A stretch of DNA of 15,491 nt from contig DASWHX010000109.1 of NCBI GenBank assembly GCA_036397995.1, forward strand, positions 1-15,491. Direction: 5' to 3'. Positions within the stretch are counted from its first letter, which is position 1. Each line of letters starts with the position of its first letter. The notes under the pieces are model-generated. The model was not told the DNA's origin. It was given only the letters and a program-made list of their open reading frames with translations, and did not search any database. Positions 8,169 through 12,584 of this stretch are shown in pieces. The DNA is from DASWHX01 sp036397995 (lineage in GTDB: Bacteria > Bacteroidota > Bacteroidia > Cytophagales > Cyclobacteriaceae). A program made the translations under genes and the position numbers.

Positions 8169-8993
8169 ATGGAGATGAAATACGATTGGAAGCCAATTAA
8201 GCCGTACAAGGAAATACTTTTTCAATCCTATAATGGTATTGCCAGAATAAGTATAAACCGTCCGGACGTTCACAATGCTTTTACTCCGCTCACAGTAAAT
8301 GAAATGATCGATGCCATAACCATTTGCCGGGAAAGCCCCGACCTGAAAGTTGTGATCCTTACCGGTGAAGGCGGCCAGTCATTCTGTAGCGGTGGTGACC
8401 AAAGCGTTCGTGGACATGGTGGCTATGTTGGCGGTGATCAGGTGCCGAGACTTAATGTTCTTGACTTGCAAAAGCTTATCCGTTCAATTCCTAAAGCAGT
8501 AATTGCCGCGGTAGCAGGTTGGGCAATCGGCGGTGGACATGTGCTTCATGTTGTTTGCGACCTCACTATTGCTGCTGATAATGCAAAATTTGGACAAACG
8601 GGTCCCAAAGTTGGAAGTTTTGATGGCGGATTTGGTTCTTCCTACCTGGCCAGGATTGTAGGTCAAAAAAAGGCCCGGGAAATGTGGTATTTATGCGACC
8701 AATATGATGCGGTTGAGGCAGACAAAATGGGTCTTGTAAATAAGGTTGTCCCCCTGAATAGGCTTGAAGAAACTTATGTGGAATGGGCTGAAAAAATTAT
8801 GGAGAAAAGTCCTATTGCAATAAGAATGTTAAAAAGCGCCTTCAACGCGGAACTTGACGGCCAGGCAGGTATTCAGGAACTTGCCGGTAATGCCACTCTC
8901 TTGTACTACATGTCTGACGAAGCGAAGGAGGGCAAAAATGCCTTCCTGGAAAAACGAAAGCCCGACTTCGATAAATTTCCAAAATTTCCCTAA
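8169..8993 (+). CDS. menB: 1,4-dihydroxy-2-naphthoyl-CoA synthase
   Basis: A crotonase-fold enzyme that closes o-succinylbenzoyl-CoA to DHNA-CoA. The 274 residues include SGGDQ (74-78), the oxyanion-hole segment AIGGGHVLH (119-127) and QTGPKVGSFDGGFG (143-156). The Gly in QTGP, in place of the Asp of the actinobacterial type, marks the bicarbonate-dependent type I MenB known from E. coli. The C-terminal KRKPDF segment is also typical. GAGGA-like GAGGA at 8155-8159 lies 9 bases before the ATG, within the end of menD, so translation is probably coupled. Confidence 0.96.
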   Translation: MEMKYDWKPIKPYKEILFQSYNGIARISINRPDVHNAFTPLTVNEMIDAITICRESPDLKVVILTGEGGQSFCSGGDQSVRGHGGYVGGDQVPRLNVLDLQKLIRSIPKAVIAAVAGWAIGGGHVLHVVCDLTIAADNAKFGQTGPKVGSFDGGFGSSYLARIVGQKKAREMWYLCDQYDAVEADKMGLVNKVVPLNRLEETYVEWAEKIMEKSPIAIRMLKSAFNAELDGQAGIQELAGNATLLYYMSDEAKEGKNAFLEKRKPDFDKFPKFP

Positions 8994-8999
8994 TCTGAT

Positions 9000-10082
9000 T
9001 TGAATAAAATTTTCTATAGAGGTAAGAAGTACGATCTATCCAAAACGGGAGAAAGAGAAGATTTAGTAAGACTGAGTGAATTTAGCAGGAATGTCACTGA
9101 ACTTGCCACCAAATGGTTGTCAGGCGGTAAAGAATTTTCATTTCAAACTTCAGGTTCAACAGGGGAGTTCAAAGAAATCAGTCATTCGAGAGAAAAAATT
9201 CAAAAATCCGCGAAGTTGACCATCAGCTACTTCAATCTAAATAAAGATGATAATGCCCTGTTGGTTCTTGATCCAACCCGAATTGCAGGAGCGATGATGA
9301 TCATCCGGTCATTGGTGGCAGGAATGGATTTATATGCCATTGATCCTACTTCTGATCTTACCTCCTTCTCACCTATATTCAGAGATTGCAATTTTGCTGC
9401 CATCGTTCCGCTGCAGCTTGAGAAACTATTATTAAGCAAAGAGGTCTCAGAAATTTTCAGAAATTATAAAGCAGTTTTGGTAGGTGGTGCCACAGTCAAT
9501 TATGCTATGATAGAAAAGTTGAAAGGAATGGCCTTGCCATTTTATGAAACTTTTGGAATGACAGAAACTGTGACACATTTCGCATTGCGAAAATTATCCG
9601 GTTCAGATACTAATCCGTTTGAAGTTATAGGGAATCATATTGTGAGGCAAGATTCGCACGGGTGCATGATAGTGGAAGGAGATTTAACCGTTAATCAGCC
9701 TCTTTCAACCCATGATATTATTCAAATCAGGGATGAAAGACATTTTGAATGGGTTGGAAGGAGTGATTTTATAATAAACACCGGAGGTATAAAAATAAGT
9801 CCTGAGGAATTGGAGCGAAAAATTGCGGGTAAAATTTATGCTTTTGGAATCCGGAACCGGTTTATTATCAGTTCCGTCCATGATGAATCATTGGGTGAAA
9901 AAATTATATTGGTGTTTGAAGGAACCACAATTTCTGATCATATAATTTCTGAACTAATGAAAACCATTAAAGAGGATCTGGATAAGTACGAATGCCCAAA
10001 AGAGATTCGATATATAGAGAAATTTCCTGAAGCAGCCATCTCCAAAATAAACCGGAGGGCAGTTATTTCGATTTTAGCTTAG
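9000..10082 (+). CDS. menE: o-Succinylbenzoate-CoA ligase, short form
   Basis: An adenylate-forming enzyme that activates o-succinylbenzoate as the CoA thioester for MenB. The ATP loop is TSGSTGEFKE (50-59). Later motifs are YETFGMTETVTHFALR, GRSDFIINTGGIKISPEELE (hinge region) and SKINRRAV, whose lysine is the catalytic one. At 360 residues it is shorter than the E. coli enzyme (about 450), as in other Bacteroidota, where the N-terminal part is reduced. The start is TTG at 9000, 6 bases after the menB stop; MNKIFYRGKKYDL is a family-like opening. Its 3' end overlaps the convergent repressor gene by 20 bases. The menC gene that supplies its substrate is not in the window. Confidence 0.92.
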   Translation: MNKIFYRGKKYDLSKTGEREDLVRLSEFSRNVTELATKWLSGGKEFSFQTSGSTGEFKEISHSREKIQKSAKLTISYFNLNKDDNALLVLDPTRIAGAMMIIRSLVAGMDLYAIDPTSDLTSFSPIFRDCNFAAIVPLQLEKLLLSKEVSEIFRNYKAVLVGGATVNYAMIEKLKGMALPFYETFGMTETVTHFALRKLSGSDTNPFEVIGNHIVRQDSHGCMIVEGDLTVNQPLSTHDIIQIRDERHFEWVGRSDFIINTGGIKISPEELERKIAGKIYAFGIRNRFIISSVHDESLGEKIILVFEGTTISDHIISELMKTIKEDLDKYECPKEIRYIEKFPEAAISKINRRAVISILA

Positions 10083-10848
10083 CTACCTCATCTTTAAGTT
10101 CCATAACAATAGATGCCAGTGATTCTATGGAAACATTTTGATTGTCATTTGGGTCAGGAAATTTTACACTTATATAAGCCTTCGCTTCCCAGATCTCTAA
10201 CACATCTTCGGCCGGAATATCATATGAGGAGTAACTTTTATTATCAGAAACCAGAAAAAGTTTTCCTTTATCTTTCACATAATTAAATATACGTTTGAAA
10301 ACCACTCCTTCCTTACCCGTCACAAGAACATAAGTTTTTCCATCTTTTATAGAATCCAGGGTTTCCACATACTGACCAACTACTACTGTTCCCGATTCAA
10401 GGGGGAGCATTGAATCTCCTGAAATCTCAAAGGCACGATAGGAAGCATTTTGAGGAAGCATGGGAAGCTGAAACCGCGGAAGTTCACTAATGTATTCCGG
10501 ATCTGCATATCCATTTAGATAGCCGGCTGCAGCTTTTTGAGGAACGAGATGAATATTTTCCTTATTTTCTTTGTCTAAGGTTATGGATAAGATCCGCAGC
10601 GGTGCCTTATCAGTTTTCCTGTAAGTAAATTTTTCATCAGTAACAGTCAGGTCCGATGTTATTAAGCTATCAATTGCAATTCTAAAGGCGTTGGCAATTT
10701 TAGTGAGATTTTCGATCCGGGGATCAGCTCTTCCTTCTTCATACGCTCCAATTAACGATCTTTTGATTCCCAGTTCCGAGGCCAAATCATCCTGTGTCAT
10801 TCCATTTTTCTTGCGAAGAAATTTAATATTCTCACTGATTAGCGACAT
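10063..10848 (-). CDS. XRE-HTH / S24 autoprotease repressor, LexA-like
   Basis: A 261-residue regulator. Residues about 6-62 are an XRE/HTH_3 DNA-binding domain (FLRKKNGMTQDDLASELG, then the recognition-helix region RSLIGAYEEGR). Residues about 100-225 are a peptidase S24 domain. AAAGY gives an Ala108-Gly109 cleavage candidate, GDSM gives nucleophile Ser146, and VVFKRI gives general base Lys185. The spacings (38 and 39) are close to those of E. coli LexA (A84-S119-K156). The C-terminal 25 residues look like a short coiled coil. I infer DNA-damage/RecA-stimulated self-cleavage, as for LexA, UmuD and the phage cI repressors. It is the second gene after the 108-aa gene (27-base gap) and is divergent from dinB-dnaE, which it probably represses together with itself. 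It could instead be a domesticated phage repressor, but no phage genes are near. Confidence 0.9.
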   Translation of the reverse strand: MSLISENIKFLRKKNGMTQDDLASELGIKRSLIGAYEEGRADPRIENLTKIANAFRIAIDSLITSDLTVTDEKFTYRKTDKAPLRILSITLDKENKENIHLVPQKAAAGYLNGYADPEYISELPRFQLPMLPQNASYRAFEISGDSMLPLESGTVVVGQYVETLDSIKDGKTYVLVTGKEGVVFKRIFNYVKDKGKLFLVSDNKSYSSYDIPAEDVLEIWEAKAYISVKFPDPNDNQNVSIESLASIVMELKDEVAKLKSK

Positions 10849-10875
10849 AAGTTTGATTTTTATCTAAGGTATAAT

Positions 10876-11202
10876 TTACTTTTCAAAGATCATGATATCA
10901 TCTTCCCTGTTCCTTCGCACTGCCATGGAATATAAATGACCATGATAATATTCATCCCTTTCCTGGATAGCATTGATCTTTTGCTGAATCTTGCTCAGGA
11001 CATCATTGAATGTTGCCTCCGGTTCTGCCAGCAGATAGCCATACCATCGCTTTTGCGCGGCATTTTTTACCTCAAATTTTACCTGGTGGCGCCCTGAGTG
11101 AAGTTTTTTGCTGCACAATTTCAATCGGAAATTATCATCAGCGTTAACGGATATCATATTCATCTTTAAAAATTTACCACTTATATTAGTATGTATGCTC
11201 AT
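10876..11202 (-). CDS. Small protein of unknown function in the SOS-like locus
   Basis: A 108-residue protein I do not recognise. It is predicted soluble and cytoplasmic: no signal peptide, no membrane segment, no cysteine pair. The sequence alternates beta-like segments (FRLKLCSKKL, HQVKFEVKNA, RWYGYLLAEP) with a helix (FNDVLSKIQQKINAIQ) and ends with YYHGHLYSMAVRR. The ATG at 11202 is taken as the outer limit. The best promoter -7 box overlaps that ATG, so Met14 (11163) or Met16 (11157) may be the true start, giving about 93-95 residues. It lies first in the minus-strand unit, ahead of the LexA-like gene and divergent from dinB. A role linked to the polymerases or the repressor is an inference from position only. 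Confidence 0.75.
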   Translation of the reverse strand: MSIHTNISGKFLKMNMISVNADDNFRLKLCSKKLHSGRHQVKFEVKNAAQKRWYGYLLAEPEATFNDVLSKIQQKINAIQERDEYYHGHLYSMAVRRNREDDIMIFEK

Positions 11203-11233
11203 AAAATTAGTATTATTGTTGAATAAAACAAAA
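11202..11233 (-). promoter_or_regulatory. Candidate promoter of the 108-aa gene / repressor unit
   Basis: Read on the minus strand: TTTTG (11233-11229), 19 bases, then TAATTTTA (11209-11202). This fits the Bacteroidota TTTG/TAnnTTTG pattern with one mismatch in the -7 box. The -7 box overlaps the candidate operator at 11206-11213 and the outer ATG at 11202. That implies a transcript start near 11195 and favours translation from 11163 or 11157. Confidence 0.45.
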
Positions 11234-11248
11234 TTTATACTAATTATT
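11219..11248 (+). promoter_or_regulatory. Weak candidate promoter of dinB
   Basis: TTG at 11219-11221, a 19-base spacer and TAATTATT at 11241-11248 loosely fit TTG/TAnnTTTG, with two mismatches in the -7 box. If correct, transcription begins almost at the ATG (11256), so the mRNA would be nearly leaderless. It overlaps the operator copies at 11237-11255. Confidence 0.22.
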
Positions 11249-11255
11249 TTAGTAG

Positions 11256-12455
11256 ATGCTTTTTTCTCACCCCGATCGCGCTATAATCCACATGGATTTG
11301 GACACATTCTTCGTGTCGGTGGAGCGGCTTAGGAATAGTGAGTTAAATGGTAAACCTTTAGTAATTGGCGGCCATAGCCGGCGCGGGGTCGTAGCTTCTT
11401 GCAGTTACGAAGCCCGCGCATTTGGCATTCATTCCGCCATGCCCATTGGGCTGGCTAAACAGCTGTGTCCGGATGTACTTATCATTTCAGGCGATCTGGA
11501 AGCGTACAGCAAATATTCTTCTATCATCACCGAAATTATCCGCGAAGAGTCCCCCCTTTTTGAGAAAGCGTCTATTGACGAATTCTATATTGACATCACC
11601 GGAATGGATACTTTTTATAACTCGTATCAGTGGGGGACCGAGCTGCGGCAAAAAATAATCCGTGAAACCGGACTGCCCATTTCCATGGGGCTTTCGGTAA
11701 ACAAACTGGTATCTAAGGTGGCCACTAATGAGTGCAAACCCAACGGACAAAGCCATATTCAAAAAGGCCTGGAGCGGGAATTTCTGGCGCCGCTCGCTAT
11801 CCAGAAAATTCCCATGATTGGTGATAAGACCACCCAATTTTTAACGCACATGGGAATCCGAACCGTACGTACTTTGCGTGAAATGCCGTTAAAAATTTTA
11901 CAAAGCACCTTCGGCAAAATTGGTATCAGCTTATGGAAAAAAGCTAATGCTATGGATGATGCCCCTGTTGTTGCTTATAGCGATCGTAAATCTATTTCCA
12001 CGGAATGTACTTTTGAATCCGATACCATCGATGTAAAAAAATTAAAAACCATTATTATGGCGATGGTGGAAAAACTGGCCTATAAACTGCGTGAAGAAAA
12101 AAAGCTAACCGCCTGTATAGCCGTAAAAATACGATATTCAAATTTTGATACGGTTTCGAAGCAACGTCATCTCCCTTTTACTTCTTCAGACCAGGCCTTG
12201 ATTCGTGTTGCCATGGAGTTATTTGATCAGTTATACAGCAGACGCCTGTTGATTCGACTGGTGGGTGTGCGGCTCAGTAACCTCGTGTATGGTAATTACC
12301 AGATTAACCTGTTTGATGATACGGAAGAAGAAATCCGTTTGTACCAGGCTATGGACAGGCTTAAATTAAAATACGGGCCCGATACTATTTTCCGTGCCGC
12401 CACACAGAATGTGAATCACAGGATTCGGCTGGATTCGAATTTATTTAAAGGATGA
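11256..12455 (+). CDS. dinB: Y-family DNA polymerase (DNA polymerase IV-like)
   Basis: A translesion polymerase of 399 residues. IIHMDLDTFFVSVERL carries D14 and the steric-gate F19; SIDEFYID carries D108 and E109. All three catalytic carboxylates are present, so unlike the degenerate ImuB proteins it should be active. VVASCSYEARAFGI (finger region), MGLSVNKLVSKVAT (palm) and GDKTTQFLTHMGI (thumb HhH) follow in the usual order. QINLF at 349-353 is a sliding-clamp binding motif, here about 46 residues before the C-terminus. The ATG at 11256 leaves a normal N-terminus. It is the first gene of the plus-strand arm of the SOS-like locus, with dnaE 129 bases downstream and no terminator visible between them. 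Confidence 0.95.
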   Translation: MLFSHPDRAIIHMDLDTFFVSVERLRNSELNGKPLVIGGHSRRGVVASCSYEARAFGIHSAMPIGLAKQLCPDVLIISGDLEAYSKYSSIITEIIREESPLFEKASIDEFYIDITGMDTFYNSYQWGTELRQKIIRETGLPISMGLSVNKLVSKVATNECKPNGQSHIQKGLEREFLAPLAIQKIPMIGDKTTQFLTHMGIRTVRTLREMPLKILQSTFGKIGISLWKKANAMDDAPVVAYSDRKSISTECTFESDTIDVKKLKTIIMAMVEKLAYKLREEKKLTACIAVKIRYSNFDTVSKQRHLPFTSSDQALIRVAMELFDQLYSRRLLIRLVGVRLSNLVYGNYQINLFDDTEEEIRLYQAMDRLKLKYGPDTIFRAATQNVNHRIRLDSNLFKG

Positions 12456-12458
12456 AAA

Positions 12459-12584
12459 AAGTTGTAAGTCGTAAGTTGTGAGTCGTAAGTCGTAAGTTGT
12501 AAGTTGTAAGTTGTAAGTCGTAAGTCGTAAGTTGTAAGTCGTAAGTCGTAAGTTGTAAGTTATAAGTTGTAAGTCGTAAGTCGT
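12459..12584. repeat. 18 tandem copies of the 7-mer AAGTYGT
   Basis: Exactly 126 bases, 18 units of 7. Sixteen units are AAGTTGT or AAGTCGT; unit 4 is GAGTCGT and unit 15 is AAGTTAT. The tract begins 4 bases after the dinB stop and its last base is directly before the dnaE TTG. On the plus strand every frame meets TAA within 21 bases; on the minus strand the repeat reads open as a Thr-Thr-Tyr-Asp-Leu-Arg-Leu heptapeptide. Such short arrays change length by replication slippage. I have the impression that similar tracts occur between genes of other Bacteroidota, but cannot check this here. Confidence 0.97.

Larger units (their letters stand above)
11185..11255. promoter_or_regulatory. Candidate operator array, ATTAGTAT sites
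   Basis: ATTAGTAT occurs at 11185-11192 and 11206-11213, and its exact reverse complement ATACTAAT at 11237-11244. A near copy, TTAGTAG, is at 11249-11255 and touches the dinB ATG. The last two form a dyad, ATACTAA-N5-TTAGTAG. The first two are 21 bases apart, two helical turns. The sites cover the whole divergent gap between the 108-aa gene and dinB. I infer binding by the XRE/S24 repressor, to control both arms. Confidence 0.55.

Noticed and set aside
10063..11202. Prophage remnant suggested by the cI-like XRE/S24 repressor
   Set aside because: No integrase, structural, replication or attachment sequences are nearby, and the neighbours are DNA repair polymerases and men genes.
12459..12584. 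Repeat tract as a CRISPR array or replication iterons
   Set aside because: Units are only 7 bases and directly adjacent, with no spacers, no cas or rep gene and no larger repeat unit.
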